This document shows, piece after piece, positions 1 to 10,918 of a DNA stretch of 64,000 nucleotides. The notes under the pieces were generated by a model, which saw only the letters and a program-made list of their open reading frames with translations, was not told where the DNA came from and made no database searches. The translations under genes and the position numbers were made by a program. The DNA is from Manis javanica (Eukaryota; Chordata; Mammalia; Pholidota; Manidae): contig NC_133172.1 of NCBI RefSeq assembly GCF_040802235.1, positions 60,519,613-60,583,612 of the forward strand, read 5' to 3'. How positions within the stretch are numbered: the stretch's first letter is position 1; every line of letters starts with the position of its first letter.

Positions 1-31
1 GCGTGCGGGTCAGCACGCCGGCAAGGCTCAC

Positions 32-3000
32 CTGGGTGCAGACGAGATGGAGCGTGGGATGCAGGGGTGCAGGGCTGCACTCCCCCAGATACTGGGTCAG
101 TAGGATACGTTCCCCCTTTTGGCATGATGCTTCCGCTCCCACTCGGAACAGCAGCAGACCACAGCCTGGGGGCCCCTAGGGAAGAAAGGGTCAGCCCTCC
201 CACAGTCCAAGATCAGCGGCACCATCCCCGCCAGGCTGCCGGGGCAAGTCTCCCACCCCAGCCTCATGTAGCTCTGTCCCCCTGCTGGGCCTGGGACGGT
301 CCCACCCCTCACCTGAGTGTCAATAATCTTCACTCCGGTGCGGTCCCCCACAGTCAGCACCCGAGGGTGGGCAGTGAAGTCTGCCCAACGCCAGGGAGAA
401 GGGTCCCGGAACACAAGGGTCTCAGGGTCCTTGTAGACTTGCCGCAGCCTTGGGGAGATATGCCAGCCATGTGTGGGGAGAGACGGGCTGATGGCGGAGC
501 CCAGGGTGCCTAGGCCTGGGGACCAGGACACACTGCTAGGGGAGCTGTCTGGTGGGGTGGAGGGTTTCATGGGGAAGGGGCATTACCCATCCTGGGGGGT
601 CCACAGACAGATGGCTCCTGAACGGCTACAGACAGCCAGCTCCCCAGGCAGGTGAGGGCTGCAGGGCACGAATGTGGTTAACGTTGCCACCCCCCGACCC
701 CCGCCATGCCCAGCTCCCTACAGACCAGCCGGCTGAGCCCCCTTACCTGAGGCTGATCCCGGTGGCCCCCTTCCCAACCTGCAGCACCTGCAGAGGGGCC
801 GGCCGCCCCTGCTTGCTGACCTTCCATACGGCACAGTGGTAGTCAGAGCGGACAGCCAGCAGAGCTGAGGGGATTGAGGGGAGGGGTGAGAGTCAGAGTC
901 GGGCAGCAGGTCAGGCAGTGGTGGGGGGTGCCTCAGGGCCTTACATTCTTCCTGCACCGTGCGGGTCACCACCTGCCGGACAGGTCCTCGGAGCTGGATG
1001 TGGCCAGGGTCCTTGAGGACCTGGGGGTCACTGTCTGGGGTCAGAATGACCTCTTGGAAATCTGGGCCTCTCACTAAGGATGAATGCATGCACTCTGGTC
1101 ACTGCAAGTTCCCCAGCTTCTTGCCCTTGCCCTGGACCATGCTGAGAGCACCTCCTGCTGCCCTGGGAAAGGATACACAGCTTGTCTAGGGCGCCTCCCG
1201 CAGGGTAGACCAGCTGCCCCACCTGAGGCGTGCTTCCAGGCACCCAGGCCAGCGCACCCCCCGTGAAGGCATCATCCAGGAGCAGCTGCTCCCACCGCAG
1301 GGCCAGCTCCTCGTGCAGCAGCTCTCCCAGGAGCTGCGCCACGGACGTGCCCAGGATCGGGCCCCCAAGGATGGAGAACCGGCGTTGTCGGTAGCTGAGG
1401 TAAGCCCAGGGACACCTGGGGACGAGAGGACAGCAGGAGGGTCAGGTCGCAGCAGTGACAGAGGCCCAGACAGCCACCCAAGGCAGGCCAGGCCAGGCCA
1501 GGTATTTTTATCACCCTAGAATGTCTTCCTTTGGGAGACCAATCTATCCGACTCCCTGTGCTGCAGAGCAGTCACACGGCCCAGACCTGGGCACCCGGCG
1601 CATCCCATCACGCCGGCCGCAGAGCACGACACCCAAGCCACATCACACTGACCCCTCCCAGGACTTGTGCTGGTGCCTCGGGAGACACACTGGCTCTTCC
1701 CTTGAAATCATAAGCCACCTTGCTGCCACTTGGAAACTGTCTAGGAACTAAGCCAGGCAAAGCCAAACAGATGAGAAAATAAAGAGAGAAAGAGCCCTAC
1801 TAACATTATTTGACTCCTGGATGCAGCCGTGCCTGCAATCCGTCAATTCAAACTCCCCTTTCCCCTCAGAGTTGAGAGTTTTACATAGGGAAGTATGGCC
1901 CATGGCTGCACGTGGCAGAAGCGATTGTTATGGAAACCTAGATCTGTGCCCCGGATCCTTCCGCATGCCCACCACCAGCTAGGCCTCCCCATCTCGTGCT
2001 TTCTCACTAGCCACTTGCCCCCAAGGCTGGTGTCCACCGAGGTCCTGGAGTATCCCCTTCACACTGACCACGGTCTTCGTCTTAGAGCGGCTCTGTGTGG
2101 AAAGGCCTGGTCAGGCTCCCACACCCCAGGTCTCACCCCAACATGACGCGCAGAGCGCCCTCCCCTGACAGGCCGGGTTACTCACCGGGGCTCCCTCCAT
2201 TTTGAAATTCTCCAGCATCAGCTTCCCCAGGGGTGCAAAGGCTATGTCCCCATGGTCCCATAGGAACCGGCTGAGCTGCAGAGGAGAGGAGGTAAGGTCA
2301 CTCGGTACAGGCTCGGCCACACAAGCATGCCCCGTCGTGGGGCCACTCACCTGCTCTGTCACATCCAGCACGACCTGGGGCTGTTTTCGGAACTGCAGAC
2401 CTCCCCGGAAAACCAGGTCCCGGGCAGTCATGCCGGGGTCCCAGGGATCTGAGGGGAGGGGAGGCCGAGGAAGGGGTCTGTGCCAGGGACGGGGAAGGCC
2501 CCGGAAGTGAGGCCAGGTGTCGTCCCAGGTGACTGGAGGTCATCAACAGGGAGAGGGAAGGTCTCAGGACTGGGGGTAGGGTAGAGAGGCCACAAGGGGA
2601 GCAGCCTGGGAGGCGGCCCGAGGCCCGGAGCCCTTACCTGGACCGGGATGCAGCAAGGGAAGGGGCCCAGGGGTCTCTGGCTCCCAGAGCAGGTCCTTGG
2701 CCGAGTGTGGCACCCCACTCTGAGGAAACAACACAGTGAGCACTATGCCAGGCCAGGCACTGTTGCTGGCACCTGTTTTTTGATAACCCATTCAATCCTC
2801 ACAAGAGGCCCGCTAAGTCAGTATGATGGTCATCAGCCCCCTACTGGTGAAGGGATGGAGGTACAGGCAGGCGGCCACTTGCCCCAGGGGACAGCCAATC
2901 AAGAGAAGGCTGGGATTTAGACCCAACAGCCAGATTCCAGGCTGGGGGCCTCGGACCTCCAGGAAGCACTGGCTCTCAGGAGGCCCGCTGGGGCCATCAC

Positions 3001-3940
3001 TGGCCACCCTGAATCCCACCTGGGAGACTGTGGTCACTAACTCAGGGAGTCAATTGACCCCGCACCACTCTCCTGAGCTAGGCTGGCCTGAGACAACTCA
3101 GCTCCAACACTCAGGGGACAGAAGAGCCATCAAGCTAGGCTCCCAGAAAGGGCTGATTTGACATTACACCCCTCCTTGTCAGAGAAGCCCCTTGCTCCCA
3201 GAGCTGTCCTCCATTTCCTCGCCCACCTGCATCTGCCTCGCAGAGCCTTAGCCAGCCTGTCTTCGAGTGGCAGCCAGAGGCTTGGGCATCCAGAGACCAG
3301 CCAGAGTTCCTCCTGTCCTGAGGTCTCCCTCCCCTCCCGCTGCCCCTCTAACCCTGCTGTGCTGTTCCGGCATGCTCTGCTTCTGCTCAAAACTACTATC
3401 ACACCTTGGGATGGTTTTTCCTTTGCTCCATTGGCTTGCCTGTTCTCACTCACCCTAGGTCTGCGGCCCAGGGGGCAGGGATCACACCTGACCTACCACA
3501 CTGGGTTCCCAGGGCCTGATAAGCACCTGGCACATCGCAGGGGTGATCGTGTTCACTGAACACAGAGGAAGGATGGGGCGGGGGGGAGGGAGGGGAGAGA
3601 GAGCTGGCCATTCCTGCTCAGTCTTTCCTCTGTGGCAGGTAGGCATCCCCTGTACTCCACAGCCAGCTAGCATTCTGCCTCAGCCTGTCTTAGCAGATTC
3701 GTGCTACTGCCACCCCACCCCGTACTCCTGCCAACTGATGTGAATGCTATGAAAAGAGAGCCAGTGAAGGAGCCACTGCCAAGCTCTCCCCACCATCCTC
3801 ACCTCCGAGATCTGGGGCAGGGGCTCTGGCAGGGTCAGCATGTCTCTCCAGCTGCACATGAAGGACATGTCAGGGACATCACTCTGACCAAGTGGGCCGG
3901 TCGTAAACAGTGTGGGGCAGAGGATGCTGGGAAAGTCCAT
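32..3940 (-). CDS. TAF1C: TATA-box binding protein associated factor, RNA polymerase I subunit C (TAFI110), 3' part outside the window
   Basis: TAF1C is the large TBP-associated subunit of SL1/TIF-IB, which places RNA polymerase I on the rDNA promoter in the nucleolus. Minus-strand coding exons, with phases that join in frame: 3803-3940, 2638-2719, 2351-2448, 2186-2275, 2019-2092, 1179-1415, 945-1069, 747-864, 587-658, 313-448 and 32-175. The start at 3938-3940 opens MDFPSILCPTLFTTGPLG, close to the human N-terminus, and lies one base inside the exon after a good acceptor. About 438 of the usual ~870 residues are here; the last exons lie left of the window. Recognisable blocks are VVLDVTEQ, FAPLGKLMLENFK, RQRRFSILGGPILGTSVA, LLAVRSDYHCAVW and RWADFTAHPRVLTVGDRTGVK. 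Oddities are a GC donor after 2019, a two-residue insertion at the 1179/1069 junction, and an 80-bp intron at 865-944 where human appears to be coding. All are inferred from sequence, without transcript evidence. Confidence 0.95.
2736..2910 (-). repeat. MIR SINE in a TAF1C intron
   Basis: Reading the minus strand gives the usual MIR order: an 'aatcccagc' box, a degenerate core, then the 'aatcctcacaa' and 'ccaggcactgt' end (plus-strand text is the reverse). It lies in the intron between TAF1C coding exons 2 and 3 and shows the divergence normal for this ancient family. Confidence 0.65.
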
Positions 3941-4115
3941 CCTAGAAGACAAGAACCACACGTCACACTCCACCTCAGAGACATGAATCTGAGAAGTTTC
4001 CCGGGTTCCTGGAGAGTGAAGAGTGCTAAGGGGGGGCATATTCTCTTCGAGAAACCAGATAGTAAAGAGCAAATGAATACTAGCCTACTGCCAGATAGTA
4101 GTAGGTGCTACATGA

Positions 4116-4136
4116 AAACCAACCAACCAACCAACC
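4116..4136. repeat. (AACC)n microsatellite
   Basis: About five uninterrupted copies of the AACC tetranucleotide lie in TAF1C intron 1. Confidence 0.9.
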
Positions 4137-5839
4137 ATGAGGGAGGGGACAGCGATGGGCCAGGGTGTAGCTTTAGCAGTGGTAGCCAGGGAAAGCTTCA
4201 TCAAGACAGTGGCATTAGGCACAACCTGACAGAGCCATGCACACAACTGAAAAGAGGGATCCTGGCAAAATGAGCAACAAGTACAAAAGTCCTGGGGCAG
4301 GAAAGTATGTGAGTCACAACCAGCAGGCTCCACAATGAATGAGGAAGAGAGTGGTAGGGGACGAAGTCAGACAGTGGTAAGGGGTCACCTGTGTATTATC
4401 ACACATTTATAGACTATGCGCTGCACCCCAGGATACAATCCCAAAACCAACTCAAGTACTTCCAAAGCCAGGGACTGAGTCTTACTCATCTGTCTTCCTA
4501 CTGTCCAGTACGGTATCTTTCAGAATATGCAAGTGAATGTGTGTTGAGTAACAATAAATTAATGTCAAAGGGCTTTTCTGAATACAAAATGCTCTAGAAG
4601 ATTAAATGGCCATATAATCCCTCTTTTTTAATTAACTGCAAAAAAAATAGCAGCACTTACTGAGCACCAGGATCTGCCAGATAGGGCACTACATTTTCTA
4701 CTCTTCCGCTGCCCCTCTTTTAGAGTTCAGAAAACAGACCCAGGAAAGAGCAACTTGCCCAAAGCCAACAGTTTGAGCCTCCATCCAATCAAAGTGCAAG
4801 TTCTGAACCACCACTCTCCTGTGCATCCAAAAGCAAACACCAGCATTATAGTCTTAGTAACAAAAATCTTTTCCCTTGGATTTTCAGTTAATTCTGTGAC
4901 CTCTGTATAGCCATGAACCCTCAGCACCACGCAATGTCCATCACACAATAAAGGCCAGTAAATACTTGTCGAAAGAATGAATATGTTTCTCATGGCATGT
5001 CAGCCTAGCTCTAATTGTGGTTTATATGTAGCTGATAGCTCTCCCAGGGTAGGGGCTGTTTGATTTATCCTTGAGTTCCTGGTGTCAGACGGCTGCTGTC
5101 ATTCCCTTTTTTGTCACAGGAGAGGGCAGTGGCAGGAGCCAAGGAGATGCTCAGTAATCCTTGTGAAAAACACTAGCTTCTGCCAGACTGTCCAGATTGC
5201 AGTTAAGGAGCACCTAAGCCTCCCAGATGTGGCTGCATTTCTGTTAACCAGCAGGCCACGTGAGCACGCACACATCTCCAGCTTACCTTCTGTGCCTGAG
5301 CTTCAAATGCACTGACTCCTTTGGGTTCTTCCTCACCAGATTCTTTCCACTGAGGGAACTTTGCACACTCTCTCTCCACTTAGAACCATCTCTGGCGGCC
5401 TTCCTCCCCACTTGTACAATCCTACTCAGTCTTCAGATTTCAAGGCAGGAAGCTGCTCCTAGTTCTTCCACACCACTTCGAATCCTTCCTCCAGGGCAGG
5501 CATTGCAATGTATGATTAGATATTTAAAGATGAAGGTGTGTGATTCAAAATTGCTCTAACAGTCCTCATGGGAAAGGGACTTAATTTTATCTCTAGTACC
5601 TTGCTATTTGCTACATGGTACCAATTAGCCCATATAAGACGAAAGAACAAGTCCAGAAAATGAATGAATGAGAAAAAAGGAATCAAACAGCCTCAAACAA
5701 GCACAGGCAGGCAGAGGGCACTGGTGGAGCCCACGACCTCAGAAAAGCCCCTAGACAAGGCAACCTCAACTTCCCGCCTCACCCTGGCTCTCCAGGGCCC
5801 TTCAGACCTCCAAGGCTGTAGCAATCAGTTGGGTCTGCA

Positions 5840-6010
5840 TTAATGCCAGGCCGGGCACAGCGGAGCCTGACAGGGGACGGGAAGAAGGGATCCGGACGGT
5901 TTCCCGTACAGCTCCCCGCCCGGTCCTCCCCACCCACCTCTTCTCACTCCACCTCCGGGACCCCGAATTTAGCCCGACAGCGGAGGCCTCGCATGAGGTG
6001 CTGTGTGCTG
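5840..6010. promoter_or_regulatory. CpG-rich patch inside TAF1C intron 1
   Basis: Roughly fifteen CpG dinucleotides fall in about 160 bases, while the flanks are CpG-poor. There is no recognisable coding exon. It could be an alternative TAF1C first exon, an enhancer, or a CpG-rich repeat remnant; the sequence does not decide. Confidence 0.35.
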
Positions 6011-6899
6011 GGCAGCGGCAGCCTCACTTAACATCTGTGGGATCCCCACCCCTCCGTCAGCTTGAGACAGGGACTGTGGATGTAGTCAGAGTAGGGTGAG
6101 GGCCTCTGGAGGGGGCAGGGCAGGATATTTGCAGCCAGAACAATGTAACTACACGCAAGGAAACCCCCCTGCTAAAACTCTATGTTAAACATTGAGCTCT
6201 AGAATCATTCTTCAGTGAAATCAGTTAATGTTCCTCAGATAAAGAGGAGTAGCACATGCTTTATTATGCTGACCATTTATAATCATGTGTAAGGTTCTCT
6301 TTAGCCCAGGCCTCTGCGCTGTCTTTCCTCCTTCAGATCTGATGAAGTGATTTTGCAAACTGAGCAACTACTTTAGCAAGTAAGCCCAGGCATAAACAAT
6401 ACAGTAAAAGGCAGGAAGGATTCCACCTTAAAGACAAGATTGCATTTTAATACCCAAGAAATTAAGACGTTAAAAATTCTTAACTTACTCTTTAGCAAAC
6501 AATACCTCAGCCCACCTTGGGGGCTGAGCAGGTGGCCTTGTTTCATATGCCTCCAGACCAAGATGCTGGTATCTCAGAAGTTGCTTGTGTTAAGTTAATT
6601 CTAAATATTCAGGGACCACTTAACAAGTCCACACCCCTAAGATTTTTCATGTTCTTGAAAAATCCTCAGCTGCCTAGAAAACCCCCTAGACAACGCACCA
6701 CTACGGGCTCTCTTGTCCCCTCCTGGCGTGAGCCAGGAGCTCCATTCTCTCACTTTATTTCTAAATAAAAGCCTGTACCTTGCTCTCCTACCTTGACTGT
6801 TTGTGAAGCTCATTCTTCGGCTCCGCAAACAAGAACCCCGGCATCAAGCTCAGAGCTAATAACCCACTCTGTACACGCTGGAAGGCTTACCCCACAGCT

Positions 6900-7250
6900 G
6901 CACAGCATGCGGCGCGTGGACCCGCGAGGGGCAACCCCGAGCTCTCCCCCAGCCCCGGCGGCGCGCACTTACGTGGCCCGAGCCTTGCCGTGTCCTTCCG
7001 GGATTTGGACCTCAGCACGACGCTCCGCCCGACCCTCGAACCACGAAGGAGCCCCAAGGCAGCACCCGGGATCCGGCGCCGGGAACGGGACAGACCCGCA
7101 ACATCTACTACCCGGCTTCCAGGTCGGGCAGGAAGTGCTCCCTCGAAGGCAGGAAGTTCCGCCTCCCAGCCTGGCCTCCCGGGCCCCCCACAGCGCCACC
7201 TGCCGGGCGGAGGGGCAATGGGAGTGAGGCGGCGCCGTGGGCGGTAAAGT
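6900..7250 (-). promoter_or_regulatory. TAF1C: CpG-rich TAF1C promoter with clustered ETS-type sites
   Basis: Dense CpGs flank the inferred first TAF1C exon. ETS-type GGAA cores occur at about 6994-7004 (CCGGAAGGA on the minus strand) and as two AGGAAGT-like copies at 7130-7136 and 7151-7157. No TATA box is visible, as is usual for housekeeping genes. The start of the neighbouring ADAD2 gene is ~3.8 kb away, so this is not a tight bidirectional promoter. Factor binding is inferred from motifs only. Confidence 0.6.
7191..7206 (-). promoter_or_regulatory. candidate CTCF site beside the TAF1C promoter
   Basis: The minus strand reads CCGGCAGGTGGCGCTG. This fits the CTCF core consensus with one substitution (G for A at the third base). 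It sits at the edge of the CpG-rich promoter, a common place for CTCF. Binding is inferred from the motif alone. Confidence 0.45.
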
Positions 7251-7499
7251 TAGATCCAGGCACAGTAGTGAAGGCTAGGTTGAGAGGGGTGCGAAACCCA
7301 CCTCTGCTTAACTAACTTCCTATTTCATAGGATTGTTGTAATAAATTAATTCACTCAACAAACACTGAGCACATACTATGAGCCAGGCACTGTATTAGTC
7401 GGTAGAAATGCTACTGATTGCTCTTATATCCTATGAAGCGGGCTTTATAAATGGGGTTCAGGTACCCCTGGGAGTGTAGGAGGCTTTTCCAGTGATCCG

Positions 7500-7690
7500 G
7501 CAAGTATAGTTTTAGGCATCAGTTAACTCAAATTCCATCGTGAATCAGCATCATCTGGAAGGCATGTTAAAATAGAGAGTTTCTCATTCAGTGAGTCTGG
7601 GGTGGGCCTGATAATTTGCACACCTAAATTCCCAGATTCCCTGATTCTGCTTGCCTGGGGGCCACGCTTTAAGAACTACTGCGCAGTCAT
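7500..7690. repeat. MER5-type hAT-Charlie DNA transposon remnant
   Basis: Contains the typical run 'gaatcagcatcatctggaaggc' in diverged form, 'gggcctgataatttgca' and a closing 'ctttaagaactact'. This order matches non-autonomous MER5/MER20-like hAT elements. Strand and subfamily are not assigned. Confidence 0.6.
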
Positions 7691-7704
7691 AAATCTTACA
7701 ATTT

Positions 7705-7905
7705 CTTTAACCCAGTAGCTCTCCGGCTTGAGTGTGCATCAGGAAACCCCGGGAGGCTTGCTACAACAGTTTGCTGGGCCCCGCCCCCAGGGTTTCTGGG
7801 GCAGTAGCTCTGGGATATGATCCAAGAATTTGCATTTCTAATGGACTCCCAGGTGATGCTGATGCTGGTGGTCCAATCACCACAGTTGGAGAACCATTAC
7901 TTGAA
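7705..7905. repeat. MER5-type hAT-Charlie DNA transposon remnant (second copy)
   Basis: Reads 'gtgtgcatcaggaa', 'aatttgcatttctaatgg', 'ctcccaggtgatgctgatg' and 'gagaaccatta', the classic MER5A order. It lies directly after another MER5-type copy. Confidence 0.75.
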
Positions 7906-8129
7906 AGAGTACATCTCCCAATTCTTAGCTTCCATCTATACTGTTTTTATCTGGGAGGTCCCTGGAATCTAATGGTTCTTCCAACATCTCCCCCATCCAC
8001 AATTGCTTTCTCCCCCACTGTGGAGTATTTCCTAAGACGGGTGTTGAACAAGGAGTGATTCCGAAAACCGGAGTTCCTGCAGAAGACAGTCCCTTTAAAG
8101 CTAAGAAAAACATGCTCAATAAAAAATAT

Positions 8130-8300
8130 CGATGGAGGGGTACAGAAGGGGGGGCTTTTGGGGGCTGGCGGTACTATGTTCATCTGAGTGCTGGTTATGT
8201 GGGGGTGTGCAGTGTGAATGCTCATCAAATGAGCTGTCTGCTTCTCTGTATGTATGTTATACTTCAATAAAGATCCTTTTTTTGAAAAAAAGAAGAAAAT
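8130..8300 (+). repeat. Old L1 3' end with A-rich tail
   Basis: Shows the L1 3' UTR signature 'ggtactatgttcatctg', 'tgctggttatgtggg' and 'tatgttatacttcaataaa', followed by an A-rich tail. It is a 5'-truncated insertion. Confidence 0.65.
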
Positions 8301-8825
8301 ACTGCTAGCTGGGGCACTTTATCTCACTAAGACTTCAACCTCTCAGGCTACATGCCTTCTCAGCTATCTTAGAAATAGAATTCAGTAGTCACTCTAGGAG
8401 GGCAGAAATTCTTCTGCCTGTGTCGTATCCCCAACAACTAGAGGAGTAGATGCTTACTAAATATTTTAATCAATGAAACGGAATAAAACGAGATGTCTTC
8501 TGAGAAAATAACACATTTATTGATATTGAAAAAAATTTTCAATTCTGTTTCAGATTGTTTTGAGAGGAAGTAATTCTCTTTTGGCTGAGTGGTTTGATTA
8601 AGAGGACGCTTGGATCATTTGGAGCAAGTTTTTCATAAATGGAATGTGCTAGGTCTGCATCTCCATGGTTTTGGTGAAAATATATTGGAAAGGTTATTTA
8701 ATCTGTAATAAATTTCACCTTTTGTTAACTATTTCAACTTGTGACTTAAAAAATTGGGGATACTTAGTTTTTAAGCATTATTTTCAGATTATGTATGCAA
8801 AAAATTAAATGCCATTTATCTAAGT

Positions 8826-9325
8826 TTCCTATTGTGGCTGTAACACATTACCACAAATTTAGTGGCTTAGGACAGCACAATATTGTACAGTCTTGAGATC
8901 AGAAGCCTGACATGGGTCTCACTGAGTAAAATCAAGGTGTCAGCAGGGCTGTGTTCCTTTCTGGAGTCTCCAAGGGAGAATCCAGTTTTTTGCCTTTTCT
9001 AGCTAGCTTCTGAAAGCCACCTATATCCCTTAGTTCACGGCTCCTTCAATCTTTAAAGGTAGCAACTGCCAGTTGAGTCTCTCTCAAAATGCCACCTCTC
9101 TGATCCTGACTCTGTCTCCCTCTTCCCATCGAAGAACACTTATGATTACACTGGGCCCACCCAGAGAATCCAAGATAATCTGCCTGTCTAAAACTCAGCT
9201 GATTAGAAATCTAAATTCCGTCTGCAATCATAATTCCCCCCTGACGTATGATGTAACATAGTCATAGGCTCTGGGAATCAGGACACAGATATCTTTGGGA
9301 GACAATTATTTTGCTTACCACACCA
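8826..9325 (-). repeat. MLT1-type (ERVL-MaLR) solo LTR
   Basis: The plus strand is the reverse complement of a common mammalian LTR: it starts 'attgtggctgtaacac' and 'ttagtggcttaggacagcac', passes 'aaaatcaaggtgtcagcagggc' in shortened form and ends 'tttgggagacaattattttgcttaccac'. No internal retroviral region is attached. The exact subfamily is not assigned. Confidence 0.6.
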
Positions 9326-9439
9326 CAGTTCTACATCCCCATTATGAGAAACCCACTAGGCTTCTGCACTGGAAGGTCAATTCCCTTTCTTCTTTCTTCT
9401 AAACAAACTGTTCTGTTTCCTTTTGTTACTGACATAGAC

Positions 9440-9960
9440 TTAACATGCCGTAAGGCACCCAAGTCTTAGCATACAGCTCCTCAAGTTTTTACGTACATGT
9501 ATACCCACATAAATAACCATGACTCAGATCAAGACAACATTTCCATCACTCCTGAAAATTCCCTGGTGCCGCTTCCCCATCAATACTCCCCTTCAAGAAG
9601 TAACCACGATTCTGACTCTTAACAGCACAGATTAATTCTACCAGGTGAAGAAATTTGTATAAATAGAATCATACAGAAGTTACTCTTTTTAGTCTGGCAT
9701 CTATCATTCAACATGCCTATCATTCCTATGAGATTCAGCCACATTATGCATGTATAACAGCAGTTTGTTTTTTTTCCACTGAGTGATAATCCACTGTATG
9801 AATTTATCACCATTTATTAATGCCATTTTCTGTCCGTGACATCCTGGAATTGGCGATTCTGTTCACCTCTTTCTGTGGATATGTGCGGCCATCATTCCAT
9901 TTCTGCACACCTGTTGTGCAGTTCCTTCTACCTACCAGGCCAAATTCTGCTCTCCTAACC
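9440..9960. repeat. Old L1 (L1M-type) 3' UTR fragment
   Basis: The phrases 'caagacaacatttccatcac', 'aaattccctggtgcc', 'aaatagaatcatacag' and 'gagattcagccacatt' are typical of old mammalian L1 3' untranslated sequence. No open frame is preserved. Confidence 0.55.
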
Positions 9961-10142
9961 ACACCCAGAATTGCTCTTTCTGATGTTAATCCTTGAAACG
10001 TTTGGGAGGTTTAATCTACCCTGACCCCGCACACATCTTCTCTTTCAACCTCTTAGTTCCACCAGCTGCTCTTCCTGTGCCCCCGCATCCACTCTGGTGC
10101 CATCCTGGTCAGCACTATCAGACCCAGAGGCAGCAATAATTA

Positions 10143-10162
10143 GCAGCAGCAGCAGCAGCAAT
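10143..10162. repeat. (AGC)n trinucleotide run
   Basis: Six near-perfect AGC copies lie in intergenic sequence upstream of ADAD2. Confidence 0.85.
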
Positions 10163-10847
10163 GGCAACGAATTTCACACACTGTGAATTCTGTGATTGGT
10201 CGTATTTTCTGTTCACCAGTTCCTATAAGGCTTAGTCAAATATGCAGCCCCCTTCAAGCAATTATCTGTTGAATTACCTTTGGCCTCATACTAGGCCAGT
10301 ATCTAAATTGTCTTCATGTCTAACTTCATCATATTTTCCTTCGTCTCCAGTCCCTCATCTTAGAGAATTGCTGGTTTTTGGGTTTTTTTGAGCCAACTTA
10401 AAATCCCATTTGGGAAAAAAAGGGGGAATGGGGGGCTGTCAAATAGTTAATTTTGGCCAGAGAGCATTCCTGGTTGGCTTTATAAAAACTACAGTGAACA
10501 GTTTTTAAATGTCGATCCTCAAGATGCTGCGGGGCTGCTTCAATTGACAACACCTTCATTTATGGTATGAGGACCCCAGACTCAGCTGTGTGGTTGGGGG
10601 CAGGCTGGTGTGACAGGTGTGGCTTGGGGCATCCTAGGGTAGGAGCAGGGCAAGGCACTCAATCTGGAACCCTACATCCCTTCCCTGGTCTTCATTTTCC
10701 TAGGACCACCAAAGGCTGACAGGAGCACCTCCTTTCCGGGTCCCCAGCCTCACACCCAAAATTCCACGCAGAAAGTGTGATGTTGGCCAGGTGACCACTT
10801 AACCCATCCTCTACATCCGGCCACTGCTGTCCAAGAGACTAGCCTTC

Positions 10848-10918
10848 CCATTGGCTGGGTGCACTGTCCGCCACTGCTCTCTGGGCTCTCATTGGCCAGC
10901 GGTGAGGTGGGGCGGAGC
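10848..10918 (+). promoter_or_regulatory. ADAD2: ADAD2 proximal promoter: two inverted CCAAT boxes and a GC box
   Basis: ATTGG (inverted CCAAT) occurs at 10850-10854 and again at 10891-10895, 41 bases apart. An Sp1-type GGGGCGG lies at about 10909-10915, 120-190 bases before the ADAD2 start codon. This arrangement fits an NF-Y/Sp1 driven TATA-less promoter. Tissue specificity cannot be read from it. Confidence 0.6.

Larger units (their letters stand above)
3941..7200 (-). other. TAF1C: TAF1C 5' untranslated exon, intron 1 and CpG-rich first-exon region
   Basis: The start-codon exon begins at 3941, after the acceptor tgtcttctag (minus strand). The most likely upstream exon ends at 6973, where the minus strand reads CGGGCCAC|gtaagt, an ideal donor inside the CpG-rich block 6900-7250. 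That gives a ~3-kb intron (3942-6972). The intron holds old repeats: a dispersed repeat at about 4120-4380, a tetranucleotide run at 4116, L2/MIR-like pieces near 4900 and 5330-5500, and a second CpG-rich patch at 5840-6010. The exact transcription start cannot be read from the sequence; 7200 is a rough limit. Confidence 0.65.
7260..10840. other. TAF1C-ADAD2 intergenic region, repeat-rich, no gene seen
   Basis: The stretch contains an L2-like piece near 7340-7410, two MER5-type elements (7500-7690, 7705-7905), an L1 3' end (8130-8300), an MLT1-type LTR (8826-9325) and old L1 3' UTR sequence (9440-9960). 10380-10560 is unique-looking with T-rich and G-rich runs. No open frame here shows homology that I recognise. 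Confidence 0.6.

Noticed and set aside
3701-4273. 190-codon plus-strand frame at the TAF1C start exon
   Set aside because: It overlaps the start exon of TAF1C in antisense and then runs through an old repeat and the (AACC)n run.
10143-10162. CRISPR-like or other short regular repeat array
   Set aside because: A simple AGC run; no spaced repeats anywhere in the window, and the genome is mammalian.
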